This document shows positions 16,416 through 26,186 of a DNA stretch of 64,000 bases, piece after piece. Position 1 is the stretch's first letter; the number at the start of each line of letters is the position of its first letter. Made by a program: the position numbers and the translations under genes. Source of the DNA: Conexibacter stalactiti (GTDB lineage Bacteria > Actinomycetota > Thermoleophilia > Solirubrobacterales > Solirubrobacteraceae); assembly GCF_035967765.1 (NCBI RefSeq), contig NZ_JAYWIT010000008.1, one strand, 5' to 3'. The notes under the pieces were generated by a model that saw only the letters and a program-made list of their open reading frames with translations, made no database searches and was not told the origin of the DNA.

Positions 16416-17516
16416 TCAGCCGCGCGCTCTCGCGAAGCTGGTCGACGTGACCGTCCGCCCTCTCGGCGGATCGAGCGAGAGCTCGACGAGCGCGCCGCCG
16501 GCCTCGATCACCTCCGCTCGCTTCGCCGCTGGGATCGCGACGTCGATCGTGCGCACCGCGCGGCCGGCCGGCAGCCTCCCGCTGGCCGACGCGATCACCG
16601 TCTCCGCCACTGCCGCGTTCGCGCGCGGCCCGGCGGTCGCCGCCGACCCCTCGCCGAGGCGCCCTCTGCCGGCGCGCGGCGCCAGGAAGATGCGGATTCT
16701 GTATCTGCAGCCGCTCGGGCATCTCGCCGTCGCTCTCGCTCTTCTGGCGCCTCTGTCGACGGTCGGCCGCTGCGCCGGTGCCGGCGGCGGTGCCAGCAGC
16801 TCGTCGCCCTCGTCGACGTAGGTGCTGTACAGCCGCATTCTGCCGGTGAGGACGGTCTTGCACGTTCTCAGGTCGGGTTCGACGAAGGTCCCCGGGCATC
16901 TTCTCGGCGTGTTGCGGACGCGGCCGAACTTGAGGTCGATCTTGTCATCGCCCAGCTGGTCCTGCGGCACGACGATCTCCGCGCGCAGGTGGTCGGCGCC
17001 GAGGTAGCCGGGCGTGTGCGGCTGTATCCCGAGCGTGAATCTGCCGGTGCCGAAGGTGCAGGTCTGCGCGAAGGCTGCCGCCACGACCGGCGTGAAGCCG
17101 ATCGTCGTCGGGCCCGCGTTCGGATCGAAGACTCTCAGCGGATTGGCGACGCCGGCGAGGCCGATCGTGAGCGAGTCGTCGTTGCAGTCGTTGACGTCGG
17201 GCGGGCTGTCGTCGCCGTTGACGTAGTGGCTGTCGGCCTCGGAGTAGAGGATTCTCAGCGTCTCGGCCGCTCTCTGCGTGATCAGCCGGCGCTCGATGAA
17301 CTTGAGGCCGTAGAGCCAGCCGGTCACGCCGATGCGCGAGGTCGTGCTGCGCGTGACGCGGCCGTTCTCGCTCGCCTCGGTCGTGTCGTAGAGCAGCTCG
17401 GCGCTGAACCACGCGTCGTAGACGTGTCTGACCTCTGCCTGCGCCGCGCCCGGCGCGGCGGCGAGCGCGACCGCGCACGCCGCGGCGCCGGTCAGCGCAC
17501 GAGCGCCTCTGAACAT
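16416..17516 (-). CDS. Secreted protein of unknown function, tandem paralog A
   Basis: A 366-residue exported protein. The start is the ATG at 17514-17516, with AGGAG 5 bases upstream; the signal peptide ends near APGAAQAE. The mature part has a beta-rich N-terminal half beginning EVRHVYDAWFSAELLYDTTE and four to six cysteines. The C-terminal third contains CPSGCRYRIRIFLAPRAGRGRLG. It is clearly homologous, end to end, to the gene directly upstream (17621-18718): both share RCPG..VEP.LR.C and the CP.GC.YRIRIFL motif and end in DPPRGRTV.STSF.RA. I do not recognise the family. Many arginines are AGA codons. Confidence 0.82.
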   Translation of the reverse strand: MFRGARALTGAAACAVALAAAPGAAQAEVRHVYDAWFSAELLYDTTEASENGRVTRSTTSRIGVTGWLYGLKFIERRLITQRAAETLRILYSEADSHYVNGDDSPPDVNDCNDDSLTIGLAGVANPLRVFDPNAGPTTIGFTPVVAAAFAQTCTFGTGRFTLGIQPHTPGYLGADHLRAEIVVPQDQLGDDKIDLKFGRVRNTPRRCPGTFVEPDLRTCKTVLTGRMRLYSTYVDEGDELLAPPPAPAQRPTVDRGARRARATARCPSGCRYRIRIFLAPRAGRGRLGEGSAATAGPRANAAVAETVIASASGRLPAGRAVRTIDVAIPAAKRAEVIEAGGALVELSLDPPRGRTVTSTSFARARG

Positions 17517-17620
17517 GAAAGCTCCTGCGTTGGACTGTCCTGGACCACTCCAGGCTCCCGCGCGCAGGCATCCCCGCACATCGGGGACCACCCTTGCAGC
17601 GGGAGCAGCGCGGATGCGGG

Positions 17621-18718
17621 CTATCCCGCTCTGACGAAGCTCGTCGAGTTGACCGTCCGCCCCCGCGGCGGATCGAGCGCGATCTGGACGAGCGCGCCGC
17701 CGGCGTCCACGATCGTCGCCCGCTTCGCCGCCGGGATCTCGACCGCGAGCGACTTCGCCGCGCGGCTCGCCGGCAGCCGCCCGCTGCGGCTGGCCACGAT
17801 GACGTCACTCGCCGCCGCCGCGGTGCCGGCGCGCGGGGCCGACGACGAGGAGCCGCCGAGCCGTCCTCTGCCGCCTCTCGGCGGCAGGAAGATGCGGATG
17901 CGGTACTCGCAGCCGCGCGGGCATCTGACCGTCGCTCTCGCTCTCGCGGCGTCTCTGTCGAGCTTCGGTCTGCTCGGCGTCAGTGGCGCCAGCAGGTCGT
18001 CGGCCGGCGGATCCATGTACGCCCGGTAGAGGCGGATCGTCCCGGTCAGCGCCGTGGCGCACGATCTGAGGTTCGGCTCGACGACCTCGCCGGGACATCT
18101 CACGAGCGACCGTGACGCGCCGGAGATCGGCACCACGATCTCGGCGTCTCCGAGCTTCTCTCTCGGGATCTCGATTCGCGTGCGCAGGTGCGTGACGGCG
18201 ACGTCACGCGGCCCAAACATGCGGCCGCCGATGCCGAGCAGCCGGCCGCCGTTGGCACCGCAGCGGAGGTCGAAGGTCGCCATCGAGAAGGGCACGAAGG
18301 CGGCGACGGTCCGGCCGGCTCTGGGGTCGTAGACGTGCAGCGGGGTGAGCGTGCCGGCTGCTTCGAGTCTGCCCGTCGGCGCCGAGCATCTGTAGTCCTC
18401 CGGCGGGTTCTCCCAGCGGTTGACGTAGTGGCTCTTCGCATCCACCTGCTCGAGGATCTCTCGCGTCGCGAGCTTCTGCGGAAGCAGCGCGCCGTCGAGG
18501 AATCTGAGGTCGTCGAACCAGCCCTGCAGCACGAACTTCACCGTCGTGTCGCGCGTCACCGTCCCGCCCTCGGTCGCCTCCGCTGTCTGGTAGACGACGC
18601 CGACGCCGTACCAGGCGGTGTAGACATATCTGACCTCGGCCTGCGCGGCCGGGGCCGTCGCCGCCAGCGCGAGCGCGGTCGCGCCGGCTGCAACGAGCGC
18701 GCGAGCGCTGCTGAACAT
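17621..18718 (-). CDS. Secreted protein of unknown function, tandem paralog B
   Basis: A 365-residue exported protein, the paralog of the gene downstream. The ATG at 18716-18718 has AGGAG at good distance, and the signal peptide ends near APAAQAE. The mature protein begins EVRYVYTAWYGVGVVYQTAE, followed by the shared RCPGEVVEPNLRSC and CPRGCEYRIRIFLPPRGGR segments. Even the 5' leader of the two genes is similar (CTCCTG..TGGAC...TGGA...CCAGG), which points to a duplication that included the regulatory region. The role is unknown; a secreted wall or surface factor is one possibility. Confidence 0.82.
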   Translation of the reverse strand: MFSSARALVAAGATALALAATAPAAQAEVRYVYTAWYGVGVVYQTAEATEGGTVTRDTTVKFVLQGWFDDLRFLDGALLPQKLATREILEQVDAKSHYVNRWENPPEDYRCSAPTGRLEAAGTLTPLHVYDPRAGRTVAAFVPFSMATFDLRCGANGGRLLGIGGRMFGPRDVAVTHLRTRIEIPREKLGDAEIVVPISGASRSLVRCPGEVVEPNLRSCATALTGTIRLYRAYMDPPADDLLAPLTPSRPKLDRDAARARATVRCPRGCEYRIRIFLPPRGGRGRLGGSSSSAPRAGTAAAASDVIVASRSGRLPASRAAKSLAVEIPAAKRATIVDAGGALVQIALDPPRGRTVNSTSFVRAG

Positions 18719-18765
18719 GGGATCTCCTGGGGATGGACGATCGTGGATCGCCCCAGGCTGGCGCG

Positions 18766-18799
18766 CGCGGGAGGGGCCCCGCAACGGGGCCCTCCCGCG
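18766..18799 (-). terminator. Strong hairpin between the acyl-CoA ligase gene and the paralog pair
   Basis: GGGAGGGGCCCCG and CGGGGCCCTCCC form an almost perfect stem with a CAA loop and one bulged base, flanked by CGC/GCG. It lies downstream of the gene at 18822-20390 and just upstream of the paralog B leader, so it should insulate the two. Confidence 0.65.
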
Positions 18800-18821
18800 T
18801 GCTCAGCCGACGCTCGCTCGC

Positions 18822-20390
18822 TCAGCCCCTCGCCCGCTCCGCCTCCAGCTGGCGCAGCTCGATCCGGCGGATCTTGCCGGTCAGCGTCTTCGGCAGGCCG
18901 TCGACGAACTCGACCTTGCGCGGGTAGGCGTAGGCGGAGAGGCGGTCGCGCACGAACGCCTTGATCTCGCTGGCCAGCTCGTCGGAAGGGTCGCTGCCGG
19001 CGGCGAGCACGACGAACGCCTTCACGACCATCCCGCGCCGCTCGTCGGGCGAGGCGACGACCGCCGCCTCGGCGACCGCCGGGTGCTCGAGGCAGACCGA
19101 TTCGACCTCGAACGGGCCGATCCGGTAGCCCGCGGCGATGATCACGTCGTCGGCGCGGCCCTCGTACCAGTAGTAGCCCTCGGGATCCTGCGAGGCGGCG
19201 TCCTTGGTGTGGAACCAGTCGCCGCCGAAGGTCTCCTCGCTCGCCTCCGGCTTCTCCCAGTAACCGAGCGGATAGTGGGGGTTGGAGCGGGCGCGCAGGC
19301 AGATCTCGCCGCGCTCGCCTTGCGCGACCGGTTGCTCGTCCTCGTCGAGGATCGCGACCTCCCAGCCCGGCACCGGCTTGCCCATCGACCCCTCGCGCAC
19401 CTCCATGAAGGGGTAGTTGGCGACGAGCGGATAGGACTCGGAGAGCCCGTAGTAGTCGAGCACGGTGACGCCGTACTGCTCGCGGAACCAGCGGATCGCC
19501 TCCGGGTTCAGCGGCTCGCCGGCGGAGCAGACGCGCCGGAAGCGCTGCGGATATCTCGAACCCGCATCCTCGATCGACATCATCGAGCGCATCGCCGTCG
19601 GCGTCGTGAAGACGTTCGTGACCTCGTGGCGGGAGAGGAAGTCGAGCTGCTTGCGCGGGTCGAAGCCGCCCTCACGCTGGTAGACGACCTGGACCGCGCC
19701 CAACCGCCACGGCCCCAGCAGCGGCGCGATCCCCGCCGCCCACGCCCACTCGCCCATGCCGTGGAAGCGCTCGCCCTCCTGCACCTCGTGGCAGTAGACG
19801 AACTCCTCGTGCGCGAGCAGGTAGCGGTGGGCGTGCACGATCCCCTTCGCGAGGCCGGTCGTGCCGGAGGTGTAGTAGAGCTGCGCCGGGTCGTCGGCCG
19901 CGGTCTCGACCGCCTCGAACTGCTGCGCGCCGGTCGCCAGCAGCTCGTGGTCGAGGATCAGCACCTGCTCGACGAGTGAGCGATCGATCCGCTCAGCGTT
20001 CTCGGCGTTGGTGACGAGGACCTTCGCGCGCGAGTCGGTCAGGCGGTGGCGGATCCCCTCGTCGCCGTAGAGGACCGACATCGACAGCAGGATCGCCCCG
20101 CACTTCCAGGTGCCGAAGAAGGCGGCGGCCGTCTCGGGCGTCGGCGGCAGCAGCATCGCGACGCGGTCGCCCTGCTCCACCCCGGCGGTCTGCAGCACGC
20201 TCGCGAAGCGGTTGGACAGCTCCTGCAGCTCGCCCCACAGCACCTCGCGGACGGTTCCGGCGAAGTCCTCGTGGATCATCGCCAGCTTGCCGGGATCGTG
20301 CTTGTCGCAGACGTCGGCGGCGATGTTGTAGCGCGCCGGGACCTCCCAGCGATGCTCGGCGCAGGCCTGCTCGTACGAGCTGTACGGCAT
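18822..20390 (-). CDS. AMP-forming acyl-CoA synthetase (acetyl/medium-chain type)
   Basis: A 522-residue adenylate-forming enzyme that would activate a short or medium-chain carboxylic acid to its CoA thioester in the cytoplasm. The phosphate-binding motif YYTSGTTGLAKGIVH, the YYGLSESYPLV motif and the C-terminal catalytic lysine region PKTLTGKIRRIELR are intact. The architecture resembles medium-chain acyl-CoA synthetases more than true acetyl-CoA synthetase, which is shorter here by about 140 residues than the acs gene at 22963. The ATG is preceded by GAGGGGAG. The acid cannot be named. Confidence 0.88.
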   Translation of the reverse strand: MPYSSYEQACAEHRWEVPARYNIAADVCDKHDPGKLAMIHEDFAGTVREVLWGELQELSNRFASVLQTAGVEQGDRVAMLLPPTPETAAAFFGTWKCGAILLSMSVLYGDEGIRHRLTDSRAKVLVTNAENAERIDRSLVEQVLILDHELLATGAQQFEAVETAADDPAQLYYTSGTTGLAKGIVHAHRYLLAHEEFVYCHEVQEGERFHGMGEWAWAAGIAPLLGPWRLGAVQVVYQREGGFDPRKQLDFLSRHEVTNVFTTPTAMRSMMSIEDAGSRYPQRFRRVCSAGEPLNPEAIRWFREQYGVTVLDYYGLSESYPLVANYPFMEVREGSMGKPVPGWEVAILDEDEQPVAQGERGEICLRARSNPHYPLGYWEKPEASEETFGGDWFHTKDAASQDPEGYYWYEGRADDVIIAAGYRIGPFEVESVCLEHPAVAEAAVVASPDERRGMVVKAFVVLAAGSDPSDELASEIKAFVRDRLSAYAYPRKVEFVDGLPKTLTGKIRRIELRQLEAERARG

Positions 20391-20488
20391 CTCCCCTCCT
20401 CGGCTCGTGCCGAGGCGCCATGCCCCGGCGCGAGCGAGCCTACGCGGTCATCGTGCGGCCCGCCACCCCACGCCAGCTAGCGCCGTGT

Positions 20489-20514
20489 CTAAGTGGTCAT
20501 GTACGCTCACTTAG
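20489..20514. promoter_or_regulatory. Inverted repeat upstream of the PQQ dehydrogenase gene
   Basis: Perfect 7-base arms CTAAGTG and CACTTAG are separated by 12 bases. The element lies about 55 bases before the likely start of the quinohaemoprotein gene and could be an operator or mark the 5' end of its mRNA. Confidence 0.4.
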
Positions 20515-20568
20515 ATGCGCTCGTACGCGCGCACAACACAGGTCGTTGTCCAGGGAGGGCACAGGAGG

Positions 20569-22863
20569 ATGAGAGAGTTGAGCAGCGGCAATCCCGCACA
20601 CGGGAAAGGACGCCGCCGGCTCGGCGCGTCTCTCGTAGCACTCGCGGTCGTGGCCTTGATGGCCCTGCTGTCGGCATGCGGCGGCGACGACGACACGTCG
20701 TCGACGCGGTCGGGCACCATTCCCGGCCCGGTCCCGGCGGCCGGCGAGATCGATCCGTCGAGTCCGTCGGGCCGCAACTGGCCCGTGACCGGTGGTGACT
20801 ACGCCCACACGCAGTTCTCGCCGTTGAAGCAGATCGACACGGACAACGTGAAGGATCTCAAGGGCGACTTCATGCTCGACCTCGATTCGGGGACCGAGGC
20901 GAAGTACTCGCACGAGGAGAACATCCTCGCGATCAACGGCGACCTCTACATCTCGACCGGCGCCAACGACGTCTTCGCGATCGACAGCCGTGCGAAGCGG
21001 ATCAAGTGGAGAGTCAACGGCGACCTCGACCCGAACATCTCCAGCGTCTGCTGTGGCTGGGAGTCGCGTGGTCTCGGCTACAACGGCACCGACACGCTCT
21101 ACTCGGCGCGCATCGACGGCAGAGTCCAGGCGCTCGACCTCGAGACCGGCAGAGTCAAGTGGGACGTCAAGGTCTTCGACTGGAGAACGGACAACGCGAC
21201 CTCGATCGCGGCGCCGCTCTACTACAACGGCCTCGTCTACATCGGCAACTCCGGTTCCGAGTACATGGCGAGAGGCCGTGTCACGGCGCTCGACGCGAAG
21301 ACCGGCGAGCTGAAGTGGCGCTTCTGGACGACCGGCGACGGCAACGACCCGGTCGCCGACCCGACGTGGGAGGGCGACAGCGCCAGAACCGGCGGCTCCG
21401 GCCTCTGGAACGCCCCGGCCGTCGACAGAGAGCGCAACCTGCTGATCTTCGGCACCAGCACCTCCAGCCCGGACGTCAACGGCTCCAGACGCGGCGGCGA
21501 CAACCTCTACTCGAACTCGATCGTCGCGATCGACGCGACGAGCGGCAGATACAAGTGGCACTTCCAGCTCGTCAGACATGACATCTGGGACAACACGGTC
21601 AGCAGCCCGGTCGTGCTGTTCGACGCCGAGATCGACGGCGAGAAGGTCCCCGCGGCGGCGATCGCGCCGAAGATGCCGTGGGTCTACGCCGTCGACCGAC
21701 GCGACGGCAGACCGATCTACCCCGGCAGAGAGACGCCCGTCCCGCAGGCGCCCGAGAACAAGACGGCCGCGACCCAGTGGATCCCGTCGACGCCCGCCCT
21801 GATGCCGCTGAGAATCACCGACGACCAGTTCGCCAGACTCGTCGAGCAGATCCGCACCTCGCCGGCGCTCCCCAACGCGGGGCAGGTCAGAATCAACCGT
21901 CCTGAGGACGGCAACGCAGCGGAGCTGGTCTACATGGCGAACGGCACCGAGTTCGGTGCGGCAGTCACGATCGGCGCACCGAGCGGCGGCACGACATGGG
22001 CGCCGATGAGCTACAGCCCCGAGACGCACATGCTGTACGTCTGCGGCCAGCAGAGCGTCGGCTGGAGCGCGCAGGGTCCCAGAGACGGCAGATTCACCGA
22101 AGGCGTCGTCGACCTCGGCGGCGGCCTCGGCACGCTCGGCTTCGACACGCCCGGCTACCTGACCGCGCTCGACGCCGACACGAACATCCCGAAGTGGACG
22201 TATATGCTGAAGAACGAGGCGGGCAGACCGCAGTCGTGCTACAGCGGCTCCGCCGCGACGGCCGGCAACCTCGTCTTCGTCGGCAAGAACGACGGCCGTC
22301 TCGTCGCCCTCAACGCGACGGACGGCAGAGAGCTGTGGGACTTCCAGACCGGCGCCGGCGCCAACGCCCCGGCGACCGTCTTCGAGGTCGACGGCAAGCA
22401 GAAGGTCGCGATCGTCGCCGGCGGCAACGCGCTCGCCGGCTCGCCGCACGGCGCCAACCTGTGGGTCTTCTCGCTCGACGGCGACGTGATGGAGCTCGAC
22501 GGCACCGGAGACGGTGAGTCGATCACGCACGGCGGGCAGGAGCCCGCCGCCGACGATGAGGCCGCGGGCAGAAGAGACGGCGATGAGGCCGCGGGCAGAG
22601 ACGGCGACGAGACCGCCTCCGCCAGACCGGACGCGGCGGCCGGCAGAACGGTCTTCGCCGACAACTGCGCCACCTGCCACGGCGTCACCGGCAGAGGCGG
22701 CAACGGCGGCCCCGACCTCACCGCGATCCCCAGCGCCAGGGACCTCGACGCGGTCATCAGACAGACCACGGACGGCGGCAGCGCCATGCCCGCCTTCGGC
22801 GACTCGCTCTCCCCCAAGGAGATCCAGGACGTCGCGGCCTTCGTGACCAACGGCATCAACTAG
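20569..22863 (+). CDS. PQQ-dependent quinohaemoprotein dehydrogenase, lipoprotein with C-terminal cytochrome c
   Basis: A 764-residue exported enzyme of the PQQ alcohol/glucose dehydrogenase propeller family. A lipobox LLSAC (Cys37) suggests membrane anchoring. The propeller contains the vicinal cysteine pair C161-C162 (SVCCGWESRG), a hallmark of PQQ alcohol dehydrogenases, the HDIWDNTVSSP segment near the active site, and repeated ALDxxTGxxxW blade motifs. A Gly/Asp/Ala/Arg linker joins it to a haem c domain with CATCH at about 700-704 and a Met ligand in SAMPAFG. It should oxidise an alcohol or similar substrate outside the membrane and feed electrons into the respiratory chain. About 27 of roughly 46 arginines are AGA. 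AGGAGG abuts the ATG at 20569, so the TTG at 20578 is an alternative start. Confidence 0.9.
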   Translation: MRELSSGNPAHGKGRRRLGASLVALAVVALMALLSACGGDDDTSSTRSGTIPGPVPAAGEIDPSSPSGRNWPVTGGDYAHTQFSPLKQIDTDNVKDLKGDFMLDLDSGTEAKYSHEENILAINGDLYISTGANDVFAIDSRAKRIKWRVNGDLDPNISSVCCGWESRGLGYNGTDTLYSARIDGRVQALDLETGRVKWDVKVFDWRTDNATSIAAPLYYNGLVYIGNSGSEYMARGRVTALDAKTGELKWRFWTTGDGNDPVADPTWEGDSARTGGSGLWNAPAVDRERNLLIFGTSTSSPDVNGSRRGGDNLYSNSIVAIDATSGRYKWHFQLVRHDIWDNTVSSPVVLFDAEIDGEKVPAAAIAPKMPWVYAVDRRDGRPIYPGRETPVPQAPENKTAATQWIPSTPALMPLRITDDQFARLVEQIRTSPALPNAGQVRINRPEDGNAAELVYMANGTEFGAAVTIGAPSGGTTWAPMSYSPETHMLYVCGQQSVGWSAQGPRDGRFTEGVVDLGGGLGTLGFDTPGYLTALDADTNIPKWTYMLKNEAGRPQSCYSGSAATAGNLVFVGKNDGRLVALNATDGRELWDFQTGAGANAPATVFEVDGKQKVAIVAGGNALAGSPHGANLWVFSLDGDVMELDGTGDGESITHGGQEPAADDEAAGRRDGDEAAGRDGDETASARPDAAAGRTVFADNCATCHGVTGRGGNGGPDLTAIPSARDLDAVIRQTTDGGSAMPAFGDSLSPKEIQDVAAFVTNGIN

Positions 22864-22876
22864 CTGGTTCAGCGAC

Positions 22877-22903
22877 GGCTGCCGGCGCTCGGCGCCGGCA
22901 GCC
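22877..22903 (+). terminator. Perfect 12-base hairpin after the PQQ dehydrogenase
   Basis: GGCTGCCGGCGC and GCGCCGGCAGCC with a 3-base loop, 13 bases after the stop codon. No T-run follows, as is common in high-GC actinobacteria. Confidence 0.65.
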
Positions 22904-22916
22904 GCGCGAGGCGATC

Positions 22917-22948
22917 CGGGCGCGCCGACCTCACGGTCTGCGCGCCCG
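22917..22948 (-). terminator. Hairpin at the 3' end of the acetyl-CoA synthetase gene
   Basis: CGGGCGCGC and GCGCGCCCG form a perfect 9-base stem with a 14-base loop, 14 bases beyond the stop codon of the convergent gene at 22963. Confidence 0.55.
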
Positions 22949-22962
22949 GCGCCGTTAAGGGA

Positions 22963-24957
<1,995 letters not shown>

Positions 24958-24997
24958 CTCGCTCCTCTCTCGTCCTGCGTGCCCGCCGAGAGTTTTA

Positions 24998-25037
24998 CCC
25001 GTCTGCGGGCGGGAACGGGATTCCGCCCGCTGACGGG
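24998..25037 (-). terminator. Large 15-base stem hairpin
   Basis: CCCGTCTGCGGGCGG and CCGCCCGCTGACGGG pair with one mismatch around a 10-base loop. It lies 20 bases beyond the stop of the 88-residue gene at 25057 and upstream of acsA, so it probably ends the former transcript. Confidence 0.65.
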
Positions 25038-25056
25038 AGGGAGCGGTGCGGGTGCG

Positions 25057-25323
25057 CTACTGCAAGCCCTGGCGCGCTTCGCGCACGAGCGTGACCGCCT
25101 CCGGGAAGACGACGGCCATGACGCTGCGGATCTGCTGCGCCTGCTCCTCCGTCGTGCCCTGGATGTTCACGCGGTTGACGGCCGCGACCGTCAAGTCGAC
25201 GGCGAGCTTGATCGCGTTGTCCGCCCACGCCAGTCTCTGGGCGCCCTGCATCTGGTCCGCGAACTCCGCCATCTTGCGCTGAAGCTCGTCCGGATCGCCG
25301 AAAAGTCCTCCGAAGCCTTCCAT
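25057..25323 (-). CDS. Small conserved-looking alpha-helical protein, function unknown
   Basis: An 88-residue soluble protein starting at the ATG at 25321-25323 (MEGFGGLFGDPDELQRKMAE). It looks all-helical with an amphipathic pattern (QLAWADNAIKLAVDL-like central helix, then TEEQAQQIRSVMAVVFPEAV). I do not recognise it. The frame stays open upstream but overlies the divergent hydrolase region. A TAGGAT -10 box ends 7 bases before the ATG, which suggests a leaderless mRNA. Codon use is normal for the window, so it is very likely real. Confidence 0.75.
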   Translation of the reverse strand: MEGFGGLFGDPDELQRKMAEFADQMQGAQRLAWADNAIKLAVDLTVAAVNRVNIQGTTEEQAQQIRSVMAVVFPEAVTLVREARQGLQ

Positions 25324-25423
25324 GAGAAGGATCCTACTCCCCCGCGCTCGCCGGCCTGGGGAGCCCGGCGCGGCGCCCTCGCGGGGGCGCGCCGGCACAG
25401 CGCGACGGCGTAGGCTCCAGGCG

Positions 25424-26140
25424 ATGACCGAGACCGTCGAAGGCGCGGGCGTCGCGCTCGCCGCTGACCCGCGCGGCGCCGGGCCGACCGTCCTGCTCGT
25501 GCACGACCTCGCGGCCGACACGCGCGCCTGGGAGCCGCTCGTCGCCGCGCTCGGCGACGGCGTCCGCACGCTCGCCTACGACCGCCGCGGCTACGGCGCC
25601 AGCGGCGCGCCCGAGCCGTACGAGCGCACGACCGTGCAGGAGCAGGCGGAGGACGCGCGCGCGGTGCTGGGGGCGTTGGGCGGTGCCGACCCGCTCGCCG
25701 TCGGCGCGGGCTTCGGCGCGCTGATCGTGCTCGACCTGCTCGTGCGGCTGCCGGGGCTGCTGCGCGGCGCCGTGCTGATCGAGCCGCCGGCCTACCAGTT
25801 CTCCGACGCCGCGACCGCGGTCCTCTCCGAGCAGCGGTCGCTGCTGGAGGCGGCGCTGCGCGACGGCGGCCCGGCGAGCGCCGTCGAGGCATGGCGGCCC
25901 GGCGCCGACGCTGCCGTCAGAGCCGCCCACCGCGCCTTCTTCGCCGACTTCGGCGGGCTCGCGAGCTGGCCGGTGACGCGCCGCGAGCTGCGCGCCGTCG
26001 CCGTCCCCGTCGCGCTCGTGACCGGCAGCGCCACGCCGCCGCACCTCGTCGAGACGACCGACGCGCTCGCCGCGCTGATCCCCGCCGCCCGGCGCACAGC
26101 CGACGGCGAAGCGCTCGCGGCGCTCCAAGCCCTGCTCTAG
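25424..26140 (+). CDS. Alpha/beta-hydrolase fold protein without a catalytic serine
   Basis: A 238-residue protein with the alpha/beta-hydrolase core: strand TVLLVHDLAADTRAWEPLV, then LAYDRRGYGASGAP, and the nucleophile elbow region at 94-98. Where active members have GxSxG the sequence is GAGFG, so the nucleophile Ser is Gly96. No His is found in the C-terminal catalytic position either (PAARRTADGEALAAL). It is therefore probably not a classical hydrolase and may bind a ligand or partner. The ATG at 25424 is chosen because a TAGGCT -10 box lies 7 bases upstream, as in other leaderless genes here. Confidence 0.82.
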   Translation: MTETVEGAGVALAADPRGAGPTVLLVHDLAADTRAWEPLVAALGDGVRTLAYDRRGYGASGAPEPYERTTVQEQAEDARAVLGALGGADPLAVGAGFGALIVLDLLVRLPGLLRGAVLIEPPAYQFSDAATAVLSEQRSLLEAALRDGGPASAVEAWRPGADAAVRAAHRAFFADFGGLASWPVTRRELRAVAVPVALVTGSATPPHLVETTDALAALIPAARRTADGEALAALQALL

Positions 26141-26149
26141 CCGATCACT

Positions 26150-26184
26150 GCGGGTCTGTACATCGCATCGATGCACAAACCCGC
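26150..26184. terminator. Bidirectional hairpin between convergent genes
   Basis: Sixteen-base arms starting GCGGGT and ending ACCCGC pair with two mismatches that become G-U pairs on the minus-strand RNA; the loop is CAT. It sits exactly between the stop codons at 26140 and 26187. Confidence 0.7.
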
Positions 26185-26186
26185 GC

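Noticed and set aside
22554..22620. Tandem repeat in the PQQ gene linker as a recombination hotspot
   Set aside because: Only about two copies of a short acidic/basic unit; simple linker low complexity is enough to explain it.
20569..22863. Recent horizontal transfer of the AGA-rich PQQ gene
   Set aside because: The same AGA preference is seen in core genes such as nuo, and third positions are otherwise GC-rich.
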